Shown here: positions 25,215-32,405 of the stretch, piece by piece | How positions within the stretch are numbered: position 1 is the first letter of the stretch | Layout of the letters: every line of letters starts with the position of its first letter | Assembly (NCBI RefSeq): GCF_934190775.1 | Contig: NZ_CAKPTG010000004.1 | Coordinates: forward strand, 62,001-126,000 | Direction: 5' to 3' | Source: an uncultured Phascolarctobacterium sp. | Lineage (GTDB): Bacteria; Bacillota; Negativicutes; Acidaminococcales; Acidaminococcaceae | DNA: 64,000 nucleotides | The notes under the pieces: model-generated | Told to the model about the DNA's origin: nothing | The model's database searches: none | What the model saw: the letters and a program-made list of their open reading frames with translations, nothing else | Translations under genes and position numbers: made by a program

Positions 25215-26411
25215 TTATTTTTCTACACGGCCGGGATATGCTTTGAGAGCTTCACCCAGAATGTAGATTGCACGCTCCAGATCCTCGCTCTTTAATACAT
25301 AAGCAAGGCGTGCTTCGTTGATGCCGCTGCCGGGGGTGTTGTAGAAGCCGTTGCCGGGAGCAAACATAACAGTTTCGCCGTCGATAGCGAAGTTTTCCAG
25401 AGTCCAGATAGCAAATTTTTCTGCATCGTCAACAGGCATGTTAACCATGATGTAGAAAGCGCCCTTCGGGTCGGAAGCCTTTACGCCGGGGAGCTTCTTC
25501 AAAGCTGCAACGATGGTGTCGCGGCGTTTTTTGTATTCCTTGTTAACCTCTTCCAGATAGCTTGCCGGAGTGGTGTACAGAGCTGCTGCACCAACCTGCT
25601 CCAGAATCGGGCTGCACAGACGAGCCTGGCAGCATTTGATAACCTGCTTACTGAGCTCTTTGTTTTTGCTGATGATGCAGCCGATGCGCGCACCGCAAGC
25701 GCTGTAGCGTTTGGAAACGGAATCGATTATGATCAGGTTGTCATCCAGCTCGGGCATAGTGCCGAAGCTGCGATATGCGCCGTCATAAACGAATTCACGG
25801 TATACTTCATCAGCGATTAAAGCCAGGTTGTGCTTGCGCACGATGCGGGAAATCATGTCCTGCTCTGCTTCGGTATAAACTACGCCGGTAGGATTGCCGG
25901 GGTTGGTGAGCAGAATAGCTTTGGTTTTCGGAGTGATGTGCTTTTCGATTTCTTCTTCGCTGGGCAGGTGGTAACCGTTTTCTACGCTGGTAGGAACAGC
26001 GTTGATTTTAGCGCCGAACTCCTTGCAGAAGGTGGTGTAGTTAGCGTAGAAGGGTTCGAAAACCATGATTTCGTCGCCGGGGTCACACAGAGCCATAACT
26101 GCGAAAATCAGGGCCTCGCTGCCGCCGTTGGTAACGAAAATATCTTCAATAGCATAATCCATGCCTTTTTCTGCATAATATTTCTGTACAGCTTTCAAGA
26201 GGAACATTTCGCCCTTGGAATTGCTGTAGGCGATTACCGGTGCTTGGAATTCACGCACGCTGTCCATAAATTGTGCTGGAGTGGCAATATCAGGCTGGCC
26301 GATGTTCAGATGATAAACCTTTTTGCCTGCAGCCTTGGCTGCGTCAGCATACGGGGACAGCTTTCTGATAGGAGATGCTGTCAGGCTTTGAATACGTTGA
26401 GAAAGTATCAT
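25215..26411 (-). CDS. PLP-dependent aminotransferase, class I (aspartate aminotransferase type)
   Basis: A 398-residue fold-type I aminotransferase. The PLP lysine is Lys234 in DSVSKRYSACGARIG, the cofactor-binding NPGNPTG motif lies in mid-protein, and the N-terminal LNIGQPDIATP block is typical of the AspC/AlaT subfamily of Firmicutes. It may use aspartate, alanine or aromatic amino acids; that cannot be told here. Monocistronic, with an extended -10 TGTGCTATAAT on the minus strand about 60 bp upstream (plus-strand 26467-26472). Confidence 0.9.
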   Translation of the reverse strand: MILSQRIQSLTASPIRKLSPYADAAKAAGKKVYHLNIGQPDIATPAQFMDSVREFQAPVIAYSNSKGEMFLLKAVQKYYAEKGMDYAIEDIFVTNGGSEALIFAVMALCDPGDEIMVFEPFYANYTTFCKEFGAKINAVPTSVENGYHLPSEEEIEKHITPKTKAILLTNPGNPTGVVYTEAEQDMISRIVRKHNLALIADEVYREFVYDGAYRSFGTMPELDDNLIIIDSVSKRYSACGARIGCIISKNKELSKQVIKCCQARLCSPILEQVGAAALYTTPASYLEEVNKEYKKRRDTIVAALKKLPGVKASDPKGAFYIMVNMPVDDAEKFAIWTLENFAIDGETVMFAPGNGFYNTPGSGINEARLAYVLKSEDLERAIYILGEALKAYPGRVEK

Positions 26412-26591
26412 GAAAAAAACTCCTTGCTATTATTTATTGTTTGGGGCAGTTGTAACTGCTTTGTTTATTATAGCACAGATTTTGCCGAGATTGTATATAG
26501 TAAAATATTAATACTGTATACATTTGACTTTTTGACGCAAGCACTTTTTGAAGAAACAGTTTAGCAAATGGTTGTCGTTCGCAGAATGCTT

Positions 26592-26620
26592 TTGCATAAA
26601 TATTAAAAAAATGCTATAAT
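26592..26620 (+). promoter_or_regulatory. Promoter for the AbgT-type transporter
   Basis: TTGCAT (26592-26597), 17-bp spacer, TATAAT (26615-26620) preceded by TGC, an extended -10. Confidence 0.65.
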
Positions 26621-26662
26621 AAGGACGTTATTTTTAATTTTTTGAAGGAGTGATTGTCCCTT

Positions 26663-28213
26663 ATGCAAACAACGCAAGCAAAAAATCAGACCGGCGGAAT
26701 TCTCGGTTTGATTGAACGCGTCGGCAACAAAATCCCCGATATCACGATTTTGTTCATAGGTGCGTTTATCATCTGCTGCATTATGTCAGCAATTCTTTCG
26801 ACGATGCACTTTGGTTATGTGCATCCAACTACCGGCAAGGAAATCGTAGTCAACAATATGTTGAGCGGCAAAAACCTTGTCGACCTGTTAAGCAAGATGG
26901 TTACCAACTATTCCGGCTTCCCTCCGCTGGGCATGGTAATTGTTGCTACATTGGGTATCGGTATTGCTGACGGCTCCGGCTACATTAATACTGCGCTGAA
27001 AAAAATCCTGGCGATTACGCCTAAGTTTTTGATTACCCCGATTATTATTCTCGTCGGTATGCTGAGCCATCTTGGCCCCGATACCGGCTATGTAATCATC
27101 ATCCCGGTTGCGGCATACATGTATTATGCGAGCGGCAAGCATCCGCTGGCAGGTATTGGCGCATCCTTCGCAGGTATTGCGGGTGCCTTCGCTGCCAACT
27201 ATACTCCGTCCGCGATTGACCCGGTTATCCAGGGCTTCACCCAGAGCGCTGCGCAGATTATCGACCCGTCCTATCAGGTTAACGTACTGTGCAACTATTT
27301 CTACGCCTTCGGTGCTACCTTCCTCGTAATCCCCAGCTGCTGGTGGGTAACTGAAAAGGTTGTAGAGCCGTGGCTGTGGAAAAACTGCCCGCTCGATGAT
27401 GATATCGAGGTAGGCGAGGACGGAAACACCGCCGTAACTCCCAAGGAAAACCGTGCCTTCTATGCTGCTACCGGCCTTTTGATCGTGATGGTTGCGCTGC
27501 TCGTGTACCTGCTGCTGCCTGCCGATTCTATCTTCCGCGATGATAAGGGTATGCTGGCAAGCTTCAAGGCGCCGATTATGCAGTCCATCGTTTCCCTGCT
27601 GTTTGTTTTCACCGGCGCTGTCGGTCTGACCTATGGCGTGATGGTAGAAAAATTCAAATCTCCGAAGGATGTAACCACTGCGATGGAGGATATTACCAAA
27701 ACTCTGGTGCAGCTGATTGTATTCTACTTCTTCGCTGCGCAGTTCCTCTATGCCTTCGGTGCTTCCAACATGGGCGCGCTGATTGCGATTGCGGGCGCAG
27801 AGTTCCTGAAATCTCTGGCACTGCCGCCGCAGGTAACTATTTTCGGCATCATCATCTTCGTTGCGATGCTGAACCTGATTATCACCTCTGCTTCCGCTAA
27901 GTGGGCGATTCTGGCACCTATCTTCGTGCCGATGCTGATGGCTGTAGGCATTGCGCCGGAGCTGACTCAGGTTGCCTTCCGCGTTAGTGACTCCGCGGTT
28001 AACGTTGTAACTCCGATGTTCGCGTTCTACCCGCTGATTATCCTCTACTGCCAGAAGTATGTGAAGAGCGCCGGTATCGGTACACTGAGCTCCCTGATGC
28101 TGCCGTATACTATTACGTTGCTCGTTACTTTGACTATTATGCTGTATGCTTTCTGGTTTATGGATATACCTTTAGGTTTGCAGGCAGACTACGTATACCC
28201 GCGTAGAATGTAG
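26663..28213 (+). CDS. AbgT-family transporter
   Basis: Polytopic membrane protein of the AbgT family (516 residues), whose members import p-aminobenzoyl-glutamate or export antimetabolites. Diagnostic segments include GPDTGYVIIIPVAAYMYY near residue 140 and the downstream GIGASFAG hairpin, plus ITSASAKWAILAPIFVPM near residue 415. ATG 26663 is preferred; an in-frame TTG at 26654 is only 3 nt from the GAAGGAG site. The next gene is a PepT-like peptidase, which could process an imported amino-acid conjugate, but a repeat region separates them. Confidence 0.9.
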   Translation: MQTTQAKNQTGGILGLIERVGNKIPDITILFIGAFIICCIMSAILSTMHFGYVHPTTGKEIVVNNMLSGKNLVDLLSKMVTNYSGFPPLGMVIVATLGIGIADGSGYINTALKKILAITPKFLITPIIILVGMLSHLGPDTGYVIIIPVAAYMYYASGKHPLAGIGASFAGIAGAFAANYTPSAIDPVIQGFTQSAAQIIDPSYQVNVLCNYFYAFGATFLVIPSCWWVTEKVVEPWLWKNCPLDDDIEVGEDGNTAVTPKENRAFYAATGLLIVMVALLVYLLLPADSIFRDDKGMLASFKAPIMQSIVSLLFVFTGAVGLTYGVMVEKFKSPKDVTTAMEDITKTLVQLIVFYFFAAQFLYAFGASNMGALIAIAGAEFLKSLALPPQVTIFGIIIFVAMLNLIITSASAKWAILAPIFVPMLMAVGIAPELTQVAFRVSDSAVNVVTPMFAFYPLIILYCQKYVKSAGIGTLSSLMLPYTITLLVTLTIMLYAFWFMDIPLGLQADYVYPRRM

Positions 28214-28296
28214 TGTTTGAAGACGAGTGATAAGGGCGCATCTGCTTTGGAAAGTTTCACTGTAATATTATTTCAGAGATGATATAATGAAGATAG

Positions 28297-28440
28297 CCTC
28301 TCCTCGGGGAGAGGTGCCGAGCTTGTCGAGGCGGAGAGGGGTGACATCGATGCAAGCTCCTCTCTTGTCCTATAGCTAATTCACCTTGCCTCCCCTTTAA
28401 GGGGATGTGGCTGCGAGCATAGCGAGCAGACGGAAGGGTG
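28297..28440 (+). repeat. Two-module intergenic hairpin repeat
   Basis: Module A (28297-28343) opens with the hairpin CCTCTCC-TCGG-GGAGAGG and ends GGAGAGGGGTG. Module B (28389-28440) opens with CTCCCCTTTAAGGGG and ends GGAAGGGTG. In both the hairpin is followed by a short GAGC...GNGAG-type stem. This layout matches a palindromic repeat often seen between genes in gut Firmicutes. It fills most of the 28214-28472 gap. A TATAAT at 28283-28288 just upstream may be the pepT promoter, which would put both modules in its leader. Confidence 0.6.
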
Positions 28441-28472
28441 TTATATGTATTTATGAAAGAAGGTCTTTGAAA

Positions 28473-29717
28473 ATGTCTTTGCAAGAACGTTTGACTGAAC
28501 GCTTTTTACGTTACGCTGCCGTACCATCCCAAAGTAAGGAGGGCTGTGCTGTTGTCCCCAGTACTCCCGGCCAATGGGATATGGCAAAGCTGCTGAAGGA
28601 GGATTTGGCTGAGCTTGGTCTGGTAGACCTGGAAATCAGCGAATTCTGCGTGCTGACCGGTCGTCTGCCGGCTAACCTGCCTGCAGGCCACGCTCCCGTG
28701 CCGAATGTAGGCTGGGTTGCGCATATGGATACCGTTGACGTAAACCTTTCTCCAGAGGTACATCCGCAGATTGTGAAAAACTATCAAGGCGGCGATGTAC
28801 TGCTGAACGCTGAAAAGCAAATCTATATTAAGGTAAGCGAGCATCCCGAGCTGAACAAATATATCGGCAGCGACCTGATTACCACCGACGGTACCTCCGT
28901 ACTGGGCGCAGACAACAAGGTTGCCGTTGCCAACCTGATGGTAGCACTGGAAACTATTATTAAGGAAAACCGTCCGCACGGCGAAATTTATGTAGCCTTC
29001 GTTCCGGATGAAGAGGTTGGCCTTTGCGGTTCCAAGAAGATGGATTTCAGCAAGTTCCCGGTTGAATTTGCTTATACCATTGATTGCTGCGAGCTGGGCG
29101 AGGTCGTTTACCAGACCTTTAACGCAGGCAGCGCACACATTAAAATCAAGGGCGTAACCGCACATCCGATGTCCGCTAAGAACACTCTGGTTAACCCTGC
29201 CCTGGTTGCCGTAGATATCATCAACTGTTTCGACAGAATGCAGACTCCGGAGCACACCGAAGGCACCGAAGGCTTTATCTGGGTACAGGCTATCAAATCC
29301 AACGCTGCGGAAGCAACTCTGGATATCAAAATCCGCGACCATAATAAAAAGATGTATGAAGCACGCAAGGAGTTCATCCGTCATGCTGTGGAATATGTAC
29401 AGGCCAAGAATCCGAAGGCCGGCATTGAGCTGAACATCACCGACGTGTACGGCAACATCGCCGATGCGCTGAACGATGACAACAGAAAATGCGTTGAGTA
29501 CATTTTCGAAGCAATGAAGGAGCTGGATATCGAGCCGAAGGATATCGCTATGCGTGGCGGCACCGACGGTTCCTTTATTTCCACCAAGGGCATCCCGACG
29601 CCGAACTATTTCACCGGCGCGCTCAACTTCCACTCCAACTGCGAGTTTATGCCGATGGCTGCAGTGGAAAAATCCTGCCTGATGACTTTGAAGCTGGTTG
29701 AGTTGATTACCAAATAA
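28473..29717 (+). CDS. pepT: Tripeptide aminopeptidase (M20 family, peptidase T)
   Basis: Cytosolic di-zinc exopeptidase that removes the N-terminal residue of tripeptides. Metal and catalytic motifs appear in order: HMDTVD with His84, TDGTSVLGADNKV, FVPDEEVGL with the general base glutamate, and a C-terminal RGGTDGSFIS; the dimerisation lid is between. The product has 414 residues. Longer in-frame extension to 28407 would run through the repeat and is rejected; ATG 28473 has AAAGAAGG upstream. tRNA-Ala lies 74 bp downstream. Confidence 0.93.
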   Translation: MSLQERLTERFLRYAAVPSQSKEGCAVVPSTPGQWDMAKLLKEDLAELGLVDLEISEFCVLTGRLPANLPAGHAPVPNVGWVAHMDTVDVNLSPEVHPQIVKNYQGGDVLLNAEKQIYIKVSEHPELNKYIGSDLITTDGTSVLGADNKVAVANLMVALETIIKENRPHGEIYVAFVPDEEVGLCGSKKMDFSKFPVEFAYTIDCCELGEVVYQTFNAGSAHIKIKGVTAHPMSAKNTLVNPALVAVDIINCFDRMQTPEHTEGTEGFIWVQAIKSNAAEATLDIKIRDHNKKMYEARKEFIRHAVEYVQAKNPKAGIELNITDVYGNIADALNDDNRKCVEYIFEAMKELDIEPKDIAMRGGTDGSFISTKGIPTPNYFTGALNFHSNCEFMPMAAVEKSCLMTLKLVELITK

Positions 29718-29791
29718 AAAATGCTTGACAAATGCGTCGCTTTCCTGTAAAATCTTACTTGTTTCCGACGCAAATGCGCGCGAAGCCTTTT

Positions 29792-29867
29792 GGGGGCGTA
29801 GCTCAGCTGGGAGAGCACCTGCCTTGCAAGCAGGGGGTCAGGAGTTCGATTCTCCTCGTCTCCACCA
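29792..29867 (+). tRNA. tRNA-Ala (anticodon TGC)
   Basis: A 76-nt cloverleaf with encoded CCA. The acceptor stem GGGGGCG pairs with CGTCTCC and includes the G3:U70 pair that identifies alanine tRNAs. D-arm AGCTCAGCTGGGAGAGC, anticodon loop CTTGCAA, and T-arm GAGTTCGATTCTC are standard. Its last 24 nt are repeated at 31561. Confidence 0.97.
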
Positions 29868-29910
29868 ATTGTTAATTAGCGGTCTTACTTTGGTAGGACC
29901 GCTTTTTTGT
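29844..29910 (+). repeat. Direct repeat copy 1 (tRNA-Ala 3' end plus terminator)
   Basis: 67 bp from the T-arm of tRNA-Ala (GTTCGATTCTCC...) through the tRNA terminator. It matches 31561-31627 at 66 of 67 positions, the single change being G to A in the terminator's 3' arm. Layout is that of an attachment-site duplication. Confidence 0.9.
29878..29909 (+). terminator. tRNA-Ala terminator
   Basis: AGCGGTC and GACCGCT with inner pairing across CTTACTTTGGTAG, followed by TTTTTT. Confidence 0.85.
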
Positions 29911-29973
29911 ATTCCCTTGAAACACCAAAAATGTTATAATGTAATAGAGTATGTAAGAAGGAAGGAGAAACAC

Positions 29974-31560
29974 ATGGGAATCTTTTTGAACCCTGGAAAT
30001 ACTGCCTTTAAAGAAGCAGTGAATGCCAGAATATATGTCGATAAGACCAAGCTTATCGATTTCACTAACCAGTTCATCAATACGCCCCAGAAATTCATTT
30101 GCAGCAGTCGTCCGCGCCGTTTCGGCAAATCAATGGCTGCTGATATGCTCCTAGCCTATTACAGTAAGGAGAGCAAATCTGAAGAGCTTTTTGCAGGACT
30201 TGCTATTACAGACTGCCAAAGCTTTAAAACGCACCTGAACAAATACGATGTAATCTACTTCGATGTTCAGGAATGCATTGACAACGCAGAAAGCATTGAA
30301 AATACTATAGAATACATAACCCAGAGTGTTCTGGAGGAGTTGAACCTGGCTTATCCTGAGACAATACCGTCAGATACCAAGACGGTTTCCGAAGCACTGA
30401 ACTATATTAATCAGGCTACTGAAAACAGATTTGTCATCATAATCGATGAATGGGATGCTATGTTCCGTGCCGCACCCAAGCAAAAAGAAACCCATGAAAA
30501 ATATATCGCGTTTCTTCGCAGTCTGTTCAAAGGAGCAGGGGCAAGACGTTTTATTGCGCTTGCTTATATTACAGGCATTCTGCCTATAAAGAAGTATAAA
30601 ACGCAGTCGACATTGAATAACTTCATGGAATACACTATGATAAACCCCGGACCGATTGCTCCCTATTTTGGCTTTACGGAAGAAGAAGTAGCAGTACTTT
30701 GCAAAACTTACAACAAAGATTTCGGCAATATACGGCGCTGGTACGACGGCTACAGGCTGAGTGGCCTGCACATCTATAATCCTTTTGCTGTAACTAATTT
30801 GATCCTGCAGGGGAACTTTCAGAGCTACTGGCTTCAGAGCGGGACTTACGAATCTGTTAAAGACCTTATCAGTATTGACTTTGACGGATTACGCAAGGAT
30901 GTTATTGAGCTGCTCGCAGGTGGAAGCGTAAAGGTTAATCCCTATTTCTTCCAGAATGATATGGATTCTTTTGATGACAAGAATGATGTGCTTGCGCTGC
31001 TCATCCATCTAGGTTATCTTGCTTATAGTCCTGAAAAAGAAACCGCCGAAATTCCTAATGAAGAAATCAGGACAGAATTTCAGAAGGCTGTACAGTCCGT
31101 AAAATGGACAGAGATTTTAGACTTTCTCAAAGAATCCGAAAGACTACTTGCTGCGGTTAATAGAAAAGACAACAATGAAGTTGCTAAGATTATTGAAGCT
31201 GTTCATGATACATCCGTTTCGATACTTCAGTACAATGACGAAAATTCTTTGAGCTACGTCTTAGACAAAGCTTTTCTGGCAACGATGAATTTCTATTTCA
31301 AGCCCAAAAGAGAACTTCCTGCAGGCAAAGGATTCGCTGATATTGTCTATATTCCTAAGCCGGAATATAGAAAAAACCATCCGGCATTAGTAGTTGAACT
31401 GAAATGGAACCAAGATGCCAAGACTGCAATTGACCAGATTAAAAAGAAGCAGTATCAGGAATCCATCAAAGAATATACCGATAACATCCTGTTTATCGGT
31501 ATAAACTACGATAGGAAAAGCAAAAAGCACGAATGCCTTATAGAAGAGTTCAAAAATTAA
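29974..31560 (+). CDS. AAA-ATPase-like protein with PD-(D/E)XK nuclease-like C-terminus, tRNA-linked copy
   Basis: Same two-domain family as the 19760 gene but clearly diverged. The N-terminus has RIYVDKTKLIDF near residue 20 and P-loop SRPRRFGKSMAADM near residue 46; VIIIDEWDAMF near residue 155 is the Walker B-like strand; the C-terminus has GFADIVYIP...LVVELKW. The 528-residue gene starts at ATG 29974 behind AAGGAG; the longer open frame runs back through the tRNA and is not real. An extended -10, TGTTATAAT (29932-29940), lies upstream. Its stop codon directly abuts the second tRNA-derived repeat, which strongly suggests it arrived with that repeat. Confidence 0.85.
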   Translation: MGIFLNPGNTAFKEAVNARIYVDKTKLIDFTNQFINTPQKFICSSRPRRFGKSMAADMLLAYYSKESKSEELFAGLAITDCQSFKTHLNKYDVIYFDVQECIDNAESIENTIEYITQSVLEELNLAYPETIPSDTKTVSEALNYINQATENRFVIIIDEWDAMFRAAPKQKETHEKYIAFLRSLFKGAGARRFIALAYITGILPIKKYKTQSTLNNFMEYTMINPGPIAPYFGFTEEEVAVLCKTYNKDFGNIRRWYDGYRLSGLHIYNPFAVTNLILQGNFQSYWLQSGTYESVKDLISIDFDGLRKDVIELLAGGSVKVNPYFFQNDMDSFDDKNDVLALLIHLGYLAYSPEKETAEIPNEEIRTEFQKAVQSVKWTEILDFLKESERLLAAVNRKDNNEVAKIIEAVHDTSVSILQYNDENSLSYVLDKAFLATMNFYFKPKRELPAGKGFADIVYIPKPEYRKNHPALVVELKWNQDAKTAIDQIKKKQYQESIKEYTDNILFIGINYDRKSKKHECLIEEFKN

Positions 31561-31627
31561 GTTCGATTCTCCTCGTCTCCACCAATTGTTAATTAGCGGT
31601 CTTACTTTGGTAAGACCGCTTTTTTGT
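31561..31627 (+). repeat. Direct repeat copy 2 (tRNA-Ala 3' remnant plus terminator)
   Basis: Begins at the base after the ATPase gene's stop codon and repeats the tRNA-Ala T-arm, acceptor 3' strand, CCA and terminator. The terminator stem (31595-31626) should still end the ATPase transcript. Confidence 0.9.
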
Positions 31628-31631
31628 GCGC

Positions 31632-31660
31632 AAAAAAGACGCCCATGCATATGAGCGTCT
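31632..31660 (-). terminator. Terminator of the 31680 membrane-protein gene
   Basis: Read on the minus strand, AGACGC and GCGTCT form a stem followed by six T. It faces the copy-2 terminator from the other side. Confidence 0.75.
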
Positions 31661-31679
31661 GCGTAAATTATTTAATTGC

Positions 31680-32234
31680 TCAGCAGCCTTCGTTTTCTTC
31701 CCATTCCTCGCTGTTTTCGTTGATGTACCATTTGCCGTTGATATAAATCTTTTCTTCGATAGTACGCGGGCCCCAGATAACACTGCCTTCAGGGCCATAG
31801 TCCTCGCCATCATCGGGGCAGGTGTCGTCATAGGTGATAAAAGAGCCGGTGACGTTGATAGTGTCTGATTCTATATCATTTTTTTCCTGCTGCTGCGTTA
31901 TGGCAGGCGGCTTCAGGATCAGATGGTATGCCATCAATAGATGGATAATATAAGCGAAGCAACCAAGCAGCACTATGTCCTTTCGCAAATCAAAGAGGAT
32001 AAAAATGAAAAGCAGAATTACTAAAACTGAGTTATAGATGAAAGCGTTCTCCGGATCAAGTTTTTTTATCCTATGTAAAAGGTAAATAATCAGCAGTGTT
32101 ATGGGCAGTAGCACAAGAAAATAGCCTAATGATGTATGCGTAAATATTAAAATAACGAGCGTTAAAAGGAGCATTAAAGCTATAAGGGCAATTACCTTTT
32201 TTATGTTACTGCAGAAGCTGTCGATAAAATTCAT
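31680..32234 (-). CDS. Small membrane protein of unknown function
   Basis: I do not recognise a family. The 184-residue product has two pairs of hydrophobic segments, roughly residues 12-32, 36-54, 66-82 and 86-106, so about four spans. An acidic soluble tail of some 70 residues follows (DDTCPDDGEDYGPEG..., WYINENSEEWEENEG). The tail contains a repeated tyrosine/tryptophan strand pattern that might form a small beta domain. ATG 32234 is chosen because GAGGTG lies about 7 nt before it; an upstream GTG at 32243 overlaps that site. Divergent from ppsA. Confidence 0.65.
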   Translation of the reverse strand: MNFIDSFCSNIKKVIALIALMLLLTLVILIFTHTSLGYFLVLLPITLLIIYLLHRIKKLDPENAFIYNSVLVILLFIFILFDLRKDIVLLGCFAYIIHLLMAYHLILKPPAITQQQEKNDIESDTINVTGSFITYDDTCPDDGEDYGPEGSVIWGPRTIEEKIYINGKWYINENSEEWEENEGC

Positions 32235-32315
32235 AGCACGCACCTCACTTTTATCTGTATTATAGCATGCTGATGAATTTTCTACAAAAAATCTAAAAAA
32301 AACTGCAGAAATCGC

Positions 32316-32355
32316 TTGAATATGCTCTTTAAATGTGATATAGTATACACTATAT
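32316..32355 (+). promoter_or_regulatory. ppsA promoter with palindromic operator over the -10
   Basis: TTGAAT (32316-32321), 17-bp spacer, TATAGT (32339-32344). The perfect inverted repeat ATATAGT-ATAC-ACTATAT (32338-32355) covers the -10, so a dimeric repressor bound here would block transcription. Confidence 0.6.
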
Positions 32356-32405
32356 TAAGGATTTCCCCAGAAAAAAGTATAGTATTTTAAAAGGAGCAAT
32401 TTATT

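Larger units (their letters stand above)
29844..31627 (+). mobile_element. Candidate single-gene integrated element at tRNA-Ala
   Basis: A 1.7-kb segment holding only an AAA/PD-(D/E)XK gene is bounded by 67-bp direct repeats that start inside the tRNA T-arm. Insertion at a tRNA 3' end with reconstitution of the tRNA is the signature of integrase-type elements or satellites. No integrase, excisionase or phage gene is present, so the mover would have acted in trans, or the repeat arose by local duplication. Confidence 0.5.

Noticed and set aside
28407..28472. N-terminal extension of PepT
   Set aside because: Would translate the intergenic repeat; the family start and ribosome site are at 28473.
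29725..29973. N-terminal extension of the ATPase gene through tRNA-Ala
   Set aside because: The frame is open only by chance through a clear tRNA and its terminator.
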